From SURF-21 sp964462595 (GTDB taxonomy: Bacteria > Actinomycetota > Geothermincolia > Geothermincolales > RBG-13-55-18), in assembly GCA_964462595.1 (NCBI GenBank), contig CAYWXM010000059.1, forward strand, positions 1 through 51,466: a stretch of 51,466 nt of DNA, written 5' to 3'. Under the pieces are notes generated by a model that saw nothing but the letters and a program-made list of their open reading frames with translations, did no database searches and was not told the origin of the DNA. Positions 42,088 to 51,205 of the stretch are shown piece by piece (the stretch's first letter is position 1; each line of letters begins with the position of its first letter). Made by a program: the position numbers and the translations under genes.

Positions 42088-44736
42088 TCAACTGCCGGGC
42101 ACGTAGCCCATGGCATCGTGCCCGCCCTCGAGCGAGCCCTTGTAGTTGAAGTACATGGGGCGCTCGGCGACTATGAGCTGGGTGGAATCCACCTTTATGG
42201 CCACGTCCTGTTCGGCGCCCACGGCCTCGAATACATTTACCGTATAGCGGCTCGTCGGTCCCACGCTATATACCTTCTGCACGGTCTGGCCGGTCACGAG
42301 CATGTAGTCCACGGTCACCAACGCAGCCGTTTCGTCCGGGTTCTGCAGGCAAAGCCATTCCTCGAACCCCCGCTGGGTGCAGCCCTCGGCGAAGAACCAC
42401 GAGGAGGAGGGGACGTTAACGCCCACCACGTTGTGGCCGCCGCGGTACATGCCCTTGTAATCGAAGTACATGGGGCGCTCGGCCACCAGCGCGTCTTCCG
42501 ATTCCACCATGATGGAGACGTTCATGTCCTCCCCTACCGCTTCGTTGACGTTGACGGTGAAACGGGAAAGGGGTTTGAGGCCGTACTCTATCACGTCCGT
42601 GCCGCCCCCCTGGTACATATAGGTCACCGTAGCCTCGATGGCGAAACCGTTGGGGTTCTGCAGGCAAAGCCACTCCTCGAAACCGGTACCCGTGTAACCC
42701 TCGGCGAAGAACCAGTAATTGAAAGGAACGATCGCGCCCATGACGTCGTGGCCTCCCTGCCATTTGCTCTTGTAGTCGAAGTACATGGGGCGCTCGGCGA
42801 TGATGGGATTCTCCGAATACAGAGCGGCGGAGACGTTTCCCGCGGCACCCACCTCCTTGTTGACATCTATGTTGTAGCGCGAATGAGGCGCCACCCCGTA
42901 GCTGCGCAAGTCATGGCCGTCCTCGAACATGTAGTCCACCTCGACGCTGGCCGGAGTGTCTCCCGGGTTCTGGATGGTCAGCCACTCCTCGAACCCCGCG
43001 AGCGTGTATCCTTCCGCGAAAAACCAGTCGCTGGAGATATAAGGGTTCAGGGCCATGAGGCTGTATGCCTCCTGGGTGGAATAGCCGCCGTAGCTTTTCA
43101 CCGCCAGGTAGTAGGTCTCGCCCTCCTCGACGGGATACTGGATGAACTCCGGTGTGTTGCCGCTGCTTAAACTGTACGCGACCAGGGCCTCGCTGCCCGG
43201 GTCGTCGTTTACGTCGCCACGGTAGAGCAGCAGGTCATAATCGCTCCCCCCGGGGATGTCGGTGAGCACGAAAGAGCTGTATCCGGACATCTCCGGTTGG
43301 ACACGGTAGATATCGAGATCGCTGTTGCAGGAGATATAGGATTCGTATATCCCCGTATCCAGCACTGGCGCCTGGTCCGCCTGTTTCCTGGTGTCGTTGG
43401 GCTCCATGGAATCCTGGTAGCCCGAACCGTCAAGGGCCAGGGAGGCCTGCATGTCGATGACCCCGAAGCCCGCGTCCCCGTCCCAGGTCCCGCCACCCTG
43501 CGCGCTCTCCTCTATCCGCCACTCCAGTTCAGCGGCGGAGATGCCGGGGTTGTCCGCCAGGATGAGCCCGGACTGGCCGCTCACCAGGGGCGTGGAGAAA
43601 GAGGTGCCGTCGCCTGAAAGATAGGTGTTGTCAGAGGCTTTGCCCAAGCCTATTATGTCCACTCCCGGCGCCAGCACGTCGAGGCCGTACCCGTAGTCGG
43701 AGAAATCGCTTTTCTGGCCTGTATGCCCGCTGGAGCCCACCCCGATCACGTTAGGCAGGCAGCAGGGAAAAGAAAGGTCGTCGGTGCTTTCGTTGCCCCG
43801 CGCTGCCACCACTACGCATCCCTTCTCCCGGGCGTAGTCAACTGCCTCCCTCTCGGCCTGGGAGTATTCGTAAGCGCCGTAGCTCAGGTTGATGATGTCG
43901 GCCCCGTTATCCGCGGCATACTTGATGCCCTGCACCGACTTCGAGTCCGGTATGGTCGTGCCGTCATGAACGCAGATGGGCATGATGTTGCAGGACCAGT
44001 CGATCCCTGCTATCCCCACCGTATTGTCGCTGTCCGCGGCGGCGACTCCCGCTACGAAAGTACCGTGGCCTGACGCTTCGTTGTCCGCCGTCACAGCTCC
44101 GCCGGTGAAGGTGTCATAGCCCGCGAGCACCTTCCCCGCCAGGTCCTCGTGAGTAGGCCGGATTCCGGAGTCGAGCACGGCGATAGTGGTCTCCGTGCTC
44201 CCGGTGGTCTGGTCCCATGCGGTGTAAGCATTGATGTTCGCAAGATACCATTGATCGCCGCTTGTAACGTAGGCATCGTCCGGGGTTAACAGGACCTGCC
44301 TGAGATAATCCGGCTCGGCCCACCTCACCCCCGGCAGCCCCCGTATGGCCTCGAGGGCCCCTTCCACGGAGATATCCGCGGCTATGGTCAGCGCAGCCAT
44401 GTCGAGCCCTTCGATGTATTCATCCACGCCTGCTCTGACCCGGGCGAGGAAACCCTCCAGGACCTGCGCCTCGCCCTCGAATCCGATAATGATGCCCCCC
44501 GCCCGGTGCCGGGCCTGTTCTCTATCGCCTTCTTCCCTTTTCAACTCCTTCTTCTCCGCCCCTGCGCTCTCGTGAGCGGCCTCGAGTATGCCAGCTTTGA
44601 GGGCTTCGAGTTCCGCCCGTTCCGCCTCCGCGGCGCTTTCCCTCGGCTCACCGCCCTGCGCCGGGGCCACGGCCCCCGCGGATATAAGCAGGAAAGCCAT
44701 CGCCACGCACAGAGAAAAAAGAACCCTGCCCCGCAT
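42088..44736 (-). CDS. secreted subtilisin-like protease with three WFFAEG modules
   Basis: An 882-residue secreted S8 serine protease. Order: signal peptide (1-28), a helical Glu/Ala-rich stretch, an I9-like propeptide (about 80-145, IIIGFEGEAQ to RWAEPDYL), the S8 domain with Asp in AVLDSGIRPTHEDL (about 187), His in SGHGTFVAGVAA (about 221) and Ser in GDGTSFSTPLVSG (about 378), a PPC-like beta domain (DLDIYRVQP, YDLLLY, YYLAVKSYGG), then three tandem modules of about 103 residues at roughly 570, 675 and 779, each starting WFFAEGxTxxGFEEWL and ending IxAERPMYFxYK. These modules look like DUF5719-type wall-associated repeats. The ATG at 44736 has GGAGGTG ahead. It converges on the LPQTG gene. 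Confidence 0.93.
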   Translation of the reverse strand: MRGRVLFSLCVAMAFLLISAGAVAPAQGGEPRESAAEAERAELEALKAGILEAAHESAGAEKKELKREEGDREQARHRAGGIIIGFEGEAQVLEGFLARVRAGVDEYIEGLDMAALTIAADISVEGALEAIRGLPGVRWAEPDYLRQVLLTPDDAYVTSGDQWYLANINAYTAWDQTTGSTETTIAVLDSGIRPTHEDLAGKVLAGYDTFTGGAVTADNEASGHGTFVAGVAAADSDNTVGIAGIDWSCNIMPICVHDGTTIPDSKSVQGIKYAADNGADIINLSYGAYEYSQAEREAVDYAREKGCVVVAARGNESTDDLSFPCCLPNVIGVGSSGHTGQKSDFSDYGYGLDVLAPGVDIIGLGKASDNTYLSGDGTSFSTPLVSGQSGLILADNPGISAAELEWRIEESAQGGGTWDGDAGFGVIDMQASLALDGSGYQDSMEPNDTRKQADQAPVLDTGIYESYISCNSDLDIYRVQPEMSGYSSFVLTDIPGGSDYDLLLYRGDVNDDPGSEALVAYSLSSGNTPEFIQYPVEEGETYYLAVKSYGGYSTQEAYSLMALNPYISSDWFFAEGYTLAGFEEWLTIQNPGDTPASVEVDYMFEDGHDLRSYGVAPHSRYNIDVNKEVGAAGNVSAALYSENPIIAERPMYFDYKSKWQGGHDVMGAIVPFNYWFFAEGYTGTGFEEWLCLQNPNGFAIEATVTYMYQGGGTDVIEYGLKPLSRFTVNVNEAVGEDMNVSIMVESEDALVAERPMYFDYKGMYRGGHNVVGVNVPSSSWFFAEGCTQRGFEEWLCLQNPDETAALVTVDYMLVTGQTVQKVYSVGPTSRYTVNVFEAVGAEQDVAIKVDSTQLIVAERPMYFNYKGSLEGGHDAMGYVPGS

Positions 44737-45029
44737 GAGAACACCTCCATCTTCTGGTTCCACTGCCTTTGCTTTGCTGGAGACCCTGAAGAATCATCTC
44801 ATAGAACCTTTACGTGCAACCCATTTTTTGGATAATAGCATGGCGCAGGCGGAGCGAGCCGTCTCGCCCGGCACTTGCCCGAGGCGCACGCGACCGTTTC
44901 GTATGCGCGTAACCCGCGAAGCCGCGAGGAAGGAGAGAAGACGATCTCACAACCCCCCGTCGCCCTTCCCTTCCCCCGCATCCCGGATGTCGAAAGACCT
45001 CCCGCCTGCGCACCGCTGCAGCATTCGTT
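44737..45029. other. intergenic, no gene seen
   Basis: About 290 bp between the subtilase start and the FMN-binding gene stop. The only open frames are short, Arg- and Pro-rich, and look like shadows of GC-rich DNA. Confidence 0.4.
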
Positions 45030-45530
45030 TCATGGCACCTGCCCGCCGTCGAGGGCTTCCTCCACCGCCTTGAGGGATACCTTCTTGCTCACCGAAGCGC
45101 CGCTGGTTATGTCCACCTGCAACGACTGAGAGGATATCACCTCGTCGAATATATCCCTTATCTCCTGCTGCGTCTCCTCCGCTATCCTGCCGCTGTCCGT
45201 GAACCCGATGGAGACGATACGTCCGCCCGCCACCTCGACCTCCACCGCCGCCCTGACGTGGAACACGCTGTAAGACCCCTCGTTCCTGCCATCGGGGACG
45301 CGCGACATGTCCACCTCTTCGATGTTGAGTTCGCCGGCGACGGTAAGAAAACGCCACGCGTATATGCCGCCCATCAAGCCCGCAACTATCAAGAGGGCCA
45401 CCAGGGCGACAGACATCCACAGGACCGCTTTTCTTCGTGTGGACCTCTTTCCCGTTTCCAGGGAAGGCCCTGGCTGCGGGGCCTCCTCCCGCGGTGTCTC
45501 GCCTTTATCCCCGAGCTGTTTTTCCTCCAT
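45030..45530 (-). CDS. membrane-anchored FMN-binding domain protein
   Basis: A 166-residue protein. A polar N-terminus is followed by one transmembrane segment (about 35-57), then an extracytoplasmic FMN_bind domain: GRNEGSYSVFHVRAAVEVEVAG-like strands, GGRIVSIGFTDSG, then DEVISSQSLQVDITSGASVSKK. The DITSGAS motif is the ApbE-type flavinylation site with Ser in place of the usual Thr, so covalent FMN is possible. Such proteins pass electrons outside the membrane. The ATG at 45530 is chosen because a TATAAT box covers the earlier ATG at 45578; the ribosome binding site is weak. No ApbE gene is in the window. Confidence 0.8.
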   Translation of the reverse strand: MEEKQLGDKGETPREEAPQPGPSLETGKRSTRRKAVLWMSVALVALLIVAGLMGGIYAWRFLTVAGELNIEEVDMSRVPDGRNEGSYSVFHVRAAVEVEVAGGRIVSIGFTDSGRIAEETQQEIRDIFDEVISSQSLQVDITSGASVSKKVSLKAVEEALDGGQVP

Positions 45531-45576
45531 GCGCGATATCCGTTCATTTCGCCGGCCGGGACGTATCGCTTTTACC

Positions 45577-45606
45577 ATTATAGACGCGGCGCGATCTTAT
45601 GGTCAG
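45577..45606 (-). promoter_or_regulatory. promoter of the FMN-binding gene
   Basis: On the minus strand CTGACC (45606-45601), 18 bp spacer, TATAAT (45582-45577). The transcript would start near 45570, about 40 bases before the chosen ATG. The overlap of this -10 with an upstream ATG rules that ATG out. Confidence 0.65.
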
Positions 45607-45661
45607 GCCCGGTTCCTTTTGCCGTCTTGTCATGAGATCCGTGTAATCTTATATATACAAT

Positions 45662-45693
45662 ATTATGGTATTATTAGTTATTATTACCATAAT
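45662..45693. promoter_or_regulatory. operator-like palindrome in an AT-rich divergent region
   Basis: ATTATGGTA (45662-45670) and TACCATAAT (45685-45693) are perfect inverted arms with a 14-bp AT-only-but-one spacer, centred between the FMN-binding gene and the BKACE gene. The spacing suits a dimeric regulator. The rest of 45607-45889 has no gene. Confidence 0.5.
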
Positions 45694-45889
45694 TAAAGCG
45701 TACCTAGCTGGTTTTTTACCTCTTGAGCTTTGACCGCCGGTAAGTTGAAAAACGTGTCACAGCCGGCCTCGACCTGATAAAATGGGAGGCGTCGGACAAG
45801 CTGTTACCGGCTGCGAGGACAAAGAGATACTATACCGGTCAGGCAGATAATCGTAGAAGCATCAACGTCAATCGCGGAAAGGAGGAGGC

Positions 45890-46849
45890 ATGGAAGGGTA
45901 TATCTGGGACTACCGCGATCCCTATGCCTGGATGGCCAAGGTGAGGGAGGGGCTTCCGCCCCTGATCATATCGGTGGCCATCACCGGCGGGGTACAGGGT
46001 AAGGAGATGAACGAGAACCTGCCCGAGACCCCGGAGGAGCAGGCGGAGCAGACCAAAGAGGCCTACGAGGCCGGGGCCAGCATCGTTCACGTGCACGCCC
46101 GTAACCCCGAGGTGCAGTGGATGACCACCAGCAACCCTGAAGACTACCTCAAGGTCAACGCCATGATCAGGGAAAAGTGCCCGGACATCATCATCAACAA
46201 CACCACGGGCGGAGGACCGGAGCTGACCATGGAGCAGCGCATGGCCTCCATCTACGCCAACCCCGAGCTGTGCTCGCTGAACCTGGGGCCCTTCGTCCTC
46301 AAGGTCCCCTTGAAGGAGCGCGCGGAACCCCTGCCCCACCCGCGGCCGGCTATGCTGTTCGACCGCTGCCTGCCCTGCAGCTACGCAGATGTCGAGACCT
46401 TCGCCCGCACCATGAAGGAGAAGGGCATCAAGCCGGAGATGGAACTCTATAACCCCGGGCAGTACTGGGTATTCCAGGACCTGCTCATGGAGGGGCTTCT
46501 CGACCCGCCCTACGATTTTCAGTTCGTCATGGGCTTCCAGACCAGCTCCTTCCCCACCCCGGCGAACCTGCTCGGGCTGATAAACGAGCTGCCGTCACAG
46601 TCCATCTTCTCCGTTATCGGTGTTGGGTATTACCAGATACCCATGAACGTCATGGGCATCATGCTCGGTGGCCACGTGCGCGTGGGCATGGAGGACAACC
46701 TCTACTACGCGAAGGGCAGGAAGCTCAAGAACAACGCCGAGCTGGTGGCGAGGATCGCGCGCATCGCCAAGGAGATGAACCGGGAGATAGCCACCCCGGC
46801 CCAGGCCCGGGAGATGCTGGGCATATCGCAGGAACCCTCACAATACTGA
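45890..46849 (+). CDS. BKACE family beta-keto acid cleavage enzyme (DUF849)
   Basis: A 319-residue TIM-barrel enzyme. IISVAITGGVQGKE at 26-39, GASIVHVHARNPE with the zinc His pair near 68-70, NNTTGGG near 103, ELYNPGQ and the C-terminal GGHVRVGMEDNLYYAKGR are the BKACE signature. The founder (Kce) cleaves 3-keto-5-aminohexanoate with acetyl-CoA in lysine fermentation, but members of this family accept many beta-keto acids. No other lysine fermentation gene is adjacent, so the substrate is open. The ATG has AAAGGAGGAGG upstream. It is a single gene with a terminator. Confidence 0.93.
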   Translation: MEGYIWDYRDPYAWMAKVREGLPPLIISVAITGGVQGKEMNENLPETPEEQAEQTKEAYEAGASIVHVHARNPEVQWMTTSNPEDYLKVNAMIREKCPDIIINNTTGGGPELTMEQRMASIYANPELCSLNLGPFVLKVPLKERAEPLPHPRPAMLFDRCLPCSYADVETFARTMKEKGIKPEMELYNPGQYWVFQDLLMEGLLDPPYDFQFVMGFQTSSFPTPANLLGLINELPSQSIFSVIGVGYYQIPMNVMGIMLGGHVRVGMEDNLYYAKGRKLKNNAELVARIARIAKEMNREIATPAQAREMLGISQEPSQY

Positions 46850-47185
46850 TAGAGAGACAGGAAAACTCGCCTGCCGGAAGCGAGAACTGCAAGGGAAGTG
46901 CAGATTCCCACCCGGCCAGGAATGTAAAAGCGCGAGCGGGGTGTCCGCTACCCCCACTCGCGCTTTCGCGCTGCAACCCCAGTCCAGCCGTCCAGGGGGC
47001 CATGGAGACGCCCGCCTTACGGCGCGACCCGTGCCCCCGGACAACAACGCGTTCAATATGTTTATCACGGTTCCCGATAATCTAGACTGTAAGTTGCAGG
47101 CCGGCGCACGTCGCGTGAGGCGGTGCCTGGCGGCATGATGTTGACTGCATGTGGTTCGTATGGAGCGTCGCCGTGGGAGGTAGAC
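46850..47185. other. intergenic with terminator, otherwise empty
   Basis: About 335 bp. The first half holds the BKACE terminator (listed separately) and a small hairpin CTGCA/TGCAG. The second half is less GC-rich (about 47040-47100) and probably contains the beta-lactamase-family promoter, but no consensus pair was convincing. Confidence 0.4.
46927..46966 (+). terminator. terminator-like hairpin after BKACE
   Basis: AAAGCGCGAG (46927-46936) pairs with CTCGCGCTTT (46957-46966); an inner GGGG/CCCC extends it. The T-run is only three long. Confidence 0.65.
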
Positions 47186-48352
47186 ATGATGCGTTCCGGT
47201 TCTAGGGCAGAGAACACATCCTTGTTGTTACGCCTGACAGCCTGCTTAGCCTTGTTTTTCCTGACCATGCCCCTGGTCTCCTGCGGAGAAGGGCAGGAGC
47301 CTGCTCCCAGCTTCAGCGAGGAACTGCAGCAACAGATGCAGGCGATGGTGGATAACGTCATGGAACAGGCGAGCATTCCCGGCTGCATAGTGGGGGTCTG
47401 GGTCCCGGGCATGGGGGAATGGGTCGCGGCTATCGGCGAGGCGGACATCGCGAGCGGAAGAGCCATGACCACGGAAGACAAGGTGCGTATCGCCAGCAAT
47501 ACCAAGACCTTCACCGCCACCCTGGTTCTGCAACTGGCGGACGAGGGCAAGCTCGGCCTGGATGACCCTCTGGAGAAATATGTTACGGGGGTACCCTATG
47601 GCGGCGAGATCACGATCCGGCAGCTCCTGAACATGACTGCGGGGGTCTTCAGCTTCTCCGAGGACGAGGGTTTTCTCGATGCCTTTACCGCTGACCCCCT
47701 GATGGAGATGACGCCCGGAGAGAGCCTGGACATAGCGCTGGCCCACCCCCCCGACTTCCCTCCCGGTCAGGGCTGGCATTACTCAGACACCAATTACGAG
47801 ATACTGGGGATGATAGTCGAACAGGTCACCGGCAGGGCCATCGAGGACGAGGTGCAGGCGCGAATCATCGAGCCCCTGGGTCTTAAGAATACGTCCTTCC
47901 CCACCACGCCCGACATGCCGGAGGGGTATGCCCGGGGCTACGTTCTGGAGGACGATGGCAAGCTCGCCGATTACACGCGGGTAAGCCCGTCGGTGCCCTG
48001 GGCGGGCGGCGCCATGATCTCCAACCTGGATGACCTCAAGATATGGGCAAAAGCACTTTCCAGCAGCGAGCTGCTGAGCGCGGAGATGCATGAGGAGCAA
48101 CTCGGATGGGTGAAGATCCCGGATCTGGAGAACGTGGACGGCAGATACGGCCTGGGGATAATGGGACTAGGAGGTTTTCAGGGCCATAACGGGGCTATCT
48201 TCGGCTACAACAGCTCCGTGCTCTACCTGCCGGATGACGACGCCACCATCGTGGTCCTGGTCAACAAATCCACCAACTCGTCCCAGGAATCTATGCTCGT
48301 CTTCCTGGGCATCGTGCAGTTGCTCTTCCCGGAGCAATTCCCGAACCCGTAA
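47186..48352 (+). CDS. class C beta-lactamase-type serine hydrolase, lipoprotein
   Basis: A 388-residue exported hydrolase. The signal ends MPLVSC, a good lipobox (Cys near 33). The catalytic SxxK is SNTK in IASNTKTFTATL (about 110), the second motif is YSDTNYE near 198 (Tyr-x-x/Asn region), and the third is GHNG near 332 in place of KTG. These fit the beta-lactamase-related (PF00144) family, which includes D-aminopeptidases, esterases and PBP4-like proteins, so antibiotic resistance should not be assumed. The ATG at 47186 has GGGAGG upstream; the open frame goes 21 codons further without support. Confidence 0.9.
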   Translation: MMRSGSRAENTSLLLRLTACLALFFLTMPLVSCGEGQEPAPSFSEELQQQMQAMVDNVMEQASIPGCIVGVWVPGMGEWVAAIGEADIASGRAMTTEDKVRIASNTKTFTATLVLQLADEGKLGLDDPLEKYVTGVPYGGEITIRQLLNMTAGVFSFSEDEGFLDAFTADPLMEMTPGESLDIALAHPPDFPPGQGWHYSDTNYEILGMIVEQVTGRAIEDEVQARIIEPLGLKNTSFPTTPDMPEGYARGYVLEDDGKLADYTRVSPSVPWAGGAMISNLDDLKIWAKALSSSELLSAEMHEEQLGWVKIPDLENVDGRYGLGIMGLGGFQGHNGAIFGYNSSVLYLPDDDATIVVLVNKSTNSSQESMLVFLGIVQLLFPEQFPNP

Positions 48353-48445
48353 GGACGGCGACGCGAGGAGTAATGTAGTGATGGATCTATCTGCCGGCGC
48401 TGATGAGCTCCGCGAAGCTTATGCTTGCGGCGCGTTGAAGTAGGG

Positions 48446-49234
48446 ATGACCATGCAGAACCCGCGGAAATACGGCAACCCTCCATATGATGTAGCCGTGG
48501 TGCACGGAGGCCCGGGCGCTCCGGGCGAAGTAGCGCCCGTGGCGAGGGAACTCTCGCGGGAGCACGGGGTCCTGGAGCCCTTGCAGACGCGGCCGAGTCT
48601 CGCCGGGCAGGTCGAGGAACTGAAGGACCTGCTCGGGGGCGATGCGCCGGAGCCGGTCAAGCTCATCGGTTATTCCTGGGGAGCGCTACTATCCTACGTT
48701 TTCGCGGCCGAGTTCCCCGCCTGCATCGGAAAGCTTATCCTGGTGAGCAGCGGGGTCTTCAGCGACGCTTACGTGAGGAGGATCAAGCGCAACCGCCTCA
48801 GCCGCCTCTCGGCGAGAGAGAGGGCGCGCATGGAGGAACTCCTGGACGCCCTCAACGATCCCACCGTCGCGGACAAGGATAGCCCTTTCGCAGAGCTGGG
48901 AGACCTCCTGTGGGCGGCGGATGCCTACGACCCAACGCCACGCGGCAGCGACGTCATCGACTTCCAGCATGAAATATTCGAGGCGGTATGGAAAGACGCG
49001 GAGGAATTGCGCGGCAGCGGCAAGCTGCTGGAGATGGGCAAACGCATAACCTGCCCCGTGGTGGCCATACACGGTGATTTCGACCCCCATCCCTGGGACG
49101 GGATAAAGAAACCACTCGAGGAAGTACTCGATGATTTCAGGTTCGTCTTGTTGGAGAGGTGCGGGCACCATCCCTGGTACGAGAAACACGCCCGCGATGA
49201 ATTCTTCGCGTTACTGGAGAAGGAACTCGCGTAG
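48446..49234 (+). CDS. alpha/beta hydrolase
   Basis: About 262 residues. HGGPGAPGEVAPVA (oxyanion), LIGYSWGALLSYVFA (nucleophile Ser near 85), AIHGDFDPHPWDG (Asp near 212) and ERCGHHPWYEKHA (His near 243) form the triad. The HGGPG segment recalls prolyl aminopeptidases and related peptidases, but the cap is short. The start is either the ATG at 48446 or that at 48452; the AGGG between GTAG and the first ATG fits the second slightly better. It lies 93 bp after the beta-lactamase-type gene on the same strand. A terminator follows. Confidence 0.88.
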   Translation: MTMQNPRKYGNPPYDVAVVHGGPGAPGEVAPVARELSREHGVLEPLQTRPSLAGQVEELKDLLGGDAPEPVKLIGYSWGALLSYVFAAEFPACIGKLILVSSGVFSDAYVRRIKRNRLSRLSARERARMEELLDALNDPTVADKDSPFAELGDLLWAADAYDPTPRGSDVIDFQHEIFEAVWKDAEELRGSGKLLEMGKRITCPVVAIHGDFDPHPWDGIKKPLEEVLDDFRFVLLERCGHHPWYEKHARDEFFALLEKELA

Positions 49235-49236
49235 CA

Positions 49237-49267
49237 AGGGGGCAAGGAAGAGAGGGCCTTGCCCCCT
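49237..49267 (+). terminator. terminator of the alpha/beta hydrolase gene
   Basis: AGGGGGCAAGG (49237-49247) pairs with CCTTGCCCCCT (49257-49267), 9-base loop. The following CTAACCTTTT supplies a poor T-run. Confidence 0.7.
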
Positions 49268-49288
49268 CTAACCTTTTAGAAATAAAGG

Positions 49289-49316
49289 GCAGGTCGAGGG
49301 ATATTCCCCGACCTGC
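49289..49316 (-). terminator. terminator of the amidohydrolase gene
   Basis: GCAGGTCG and CGACCTGC pair, with GGG/CCC extending inward past one bulge. On the minus strand it is followed by CCTTTATTTC, a modest T-run, 27 bp past the stop at 49343. Confidence 0.65.
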
Positions 49317-49342
49317 TTGCTTATACCTTCGCGTCTTATCTG

Positions 49343-50287
49343 TTACCAGCCATACAGCTGCTCGGCCGCCCCTCCCATGACTATGTCGATCTCTTCCTTT
49401 GAGAACTTGATGCCCGAGGGGCTGTCCGGCTCCAGGAAGGCGGCCACCCAGTCCTTGGGCCACACTATGAAGTTGGTCATCGAGCCGTCCGTACCGAAGA
49501 GCACCCTCCAGGGCCCCAGCATGTCGATGGCCATGCGCAGGGGACGGAAGAGGTAATCCGGGTTGCCGCTGTACTCGGGCTGCCAGCCGGAGAAGTCCAC
49601 GTAGATGTTGGGCTTGGAGGTGGCGAGATCGATGGCCTCCAACCACCATCCGTGCCCGCAGTGGGCGATGATGAAATTGGTCTGCGGGAAATCGGCGGCG
49701 GCAGTCTCTATGTAGCATGGCTGTGAGAACATGGGCTTGAGCGGCGGGGGCTCCGTGCCCGAATGGATGAGCACAGGCACCCCCATCTCCCCCGCCGCCT
49801 CGTAGAACGGGTAACAGACGGGGTCGTTGGGGTAGAACCCGGTCGTGGGATGCAGCTTCAACCCTATCATGCCCCATTCCTCTACCCCTTTGCGGAACTG
49901 CTCCAGGCCCCCCTTACGCCGGGGGTCGATGCCGAAATGGGAGAAGAGCCTGCCCGAGTGCTTCCTGGTGAAGTCCGCAAACAGGCGGTTCTTCTCCTCC
50001 ATGGACATGTTGGGGGTCTTTTCAGGGGCGGGCTCGTTGCATCCCATGCCGAAGTCGAGCGGCAGGATAACCGCGCGGTCGATGCCCGCCTCGTCCATCC
50101 AGCCGACGAGCTTGTCGGCGGTGGGGTCACTTGCAAGGGGCATGAAAGTCGCCAGGAGTTGTTCAGGGTCCTGGTGATCCCGGCTCTCCTTGTTGAAAAG
50201 CACCGCCGCCATGCGGGCGCAGCCGAGGAAGAATTCCTCGGGGTCGCTACCCTCGAAAAAGACGTGTACGTGGCTGTCGACGATCAT
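49343..50287 (-). CDS. amidohydrolase 2 family hydrolase/decarboxylase
   Basis: A 314-residue TIM-barrel metal enzyme. DSHVHVFF at 4-11 carries the first metal His pair, GLKLHPTTGFYPND is near 142, VLIHSGTEPPP near 172, IIAHCGHGWW near 206 and LFGTDGSMTNF near 268. This fits PF04909 (ACMSD, gamma-resorcylate decarboxylase and relatives). Compared with the protein at 22558 the fold is the same but the active-site loops differ. The ATG has GGAGGCGG just upstream. The gene is alone. Substrate unknown. Confidence 0.9.
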   Translation of the reverse strand: MIVDSHVHVFFEGSDPEEFFLGCARMAAVLFNKESRDHQDPEQLLATFMPLASDPTADKLVGWMDEAGIDRAVILPLDFGMGCNEPAPEKTPNMSMEEKNRLFADFTRKHSGRLFSHFGIDPRRKGGLEQFRKGVEEWGMIGLKLHPTTGFYPNDPVCYPFYEAAGEMGVPVLIHSGTEPPPLKPMFSQPCYIETAAADFPQTNFIIAHCGHGWWLEAIDLATSKPNIYVDFSGWQPEYSGNPDYLFRPLRMAIDMLGPWRVLFGTDGSMTNFIVWPKDWVAAFLEPDSPSGIKFSKEEIDIVMGGAAEQLYGW

Positions 50288-50532
50288 ATCCGCCTCCTTA
50301 TCTCGATCGTTGTTTATTCGGTTAACTATAATTTTCCATATAGACCTCCTCGCTCGAGACAGACGATCCCGCTTTCGCTCGCACGGCTCCGGTAAATCCC
50401 CGCCCGAGGCGGCGGCCAGGTGGAAGAAGTACTCCGGCCGTTATCTGCATGAGTTCGACTGGAAGCATATGCCGAGGCATTCATCGAAGGTAAAAGCCTT
50501 CGCGCCGCCCCCCCCTCTGAAACTTCGCACCA

Positions 50533-51165
50533 TCAACCGCTATTGGACTTAGAGTTATCCGCGCGGTCACTCTTTCCTTTCAAGGTAGTCCGCAACCAGG
50601 CCAGCAGCATCTCCATCGGCATGCCCGGATTGGCTTTAGCGGGGTTCAGAGCCCAATGCCCATACAGTCCATCCTGCAGGGAAACCAATATAACCGCCGT
50701 CTCTTCGGCCTGCTCGGGGCTGATCCTTCCCGCATCCGCGGCATCCAGAAGGAGGTCCTTAACATGATCGAAGTATGCCTCGTACATGTTATTCAGGGCT
50801 TCCCTTACCTGCTTATTCCTGGAAGAGCGATAGAAGATCGCAAAAAAGACCCTCTTCATGTCCTGGTCGATAAACTCGCCCGAGAACATTATCCTTATCG
50901 CTGTCTCGAGGCGTTCCCACGGATCCTCTATATCCGCGATGTATCCCAGATACCTATCTTCCTGTCTATTTAGGACATAGTGCGTTAACTCCATCGCCAG
51001 ATTGTCTTTGGTCTTGAAGTAATGGGTGATGATACTAGGGGTCATGCCCGCTTCCCCCGCGATCTTCGCTATAGAGGAATTCTCGAGCCCATATTTCAGA
51101 ACCGACCTGTAATAAGCTTCGACTATCTGGGTGCGTCTCTCTTTAGCAAGGCTTTTCCTACCCAT
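50533..51165 (-). CDS. TetR family transcriptional regulator
   Basis: A 210-residue regulator. The N-terminal HTH (RRTQIVEAYYRSVLKYGLEN then SIAKIAGEAGMTPSIITHYF, about 11-50) is TetR type. The ITHYFKTKDNL segment is the typical helix-4 boundary. The C-terminal ligand domain resembles TetR_C group proteins such as BetI-like regulators (YEAYFDHVKDLL). The ATG at 51165 is chosen over the GTG four codons earlier because the latter abuts the GGGGGA site. A consensus promoter with an overlapping 26-bp palindrome precedes it, so it probably represses itself. The divergent flavodoxin gene starts about 235 bp away. Confidence 0.9.
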   Translation of the reverse strand: MGRKSLAKERRTQIVEAYYRSVLKYGLENSSIAKIAGEAGMTPSIITHYFKTKDNLAMELTHYVLNRQEDRYLGYIADIEDPWERLETAIRIMFSGEFIDQDMKRVFFAIFYRSSRNKQVREALNNMYEAYFDHVKDLLLDAADAGRISPEQAEETAVILVSLQDGLYGHWALNPAKANPGMPMEMLLAWLRTTLKGKSDRADNSKSNSG

Positions 51166-51205
51166 TAAGATGAACACTCCCCCATGAGATAACCGCTGTA
51201 ATCAT

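Noticed and set aside
46860..46925. Short stretches resembling parts of an FMN riboswitch (AAGGGAAG, GATTCCCA).
   Set aside because: The conserved order of the RFN element is absent and no flavin gene follows; the segment lies after the BKACE gene.
47186..48352. Calling this gene a beta-lactamase resistance gene.
   Set aside because: The third motif is HNG rather than KTG, and the PF00144 family is mostly peptidases and esterases.
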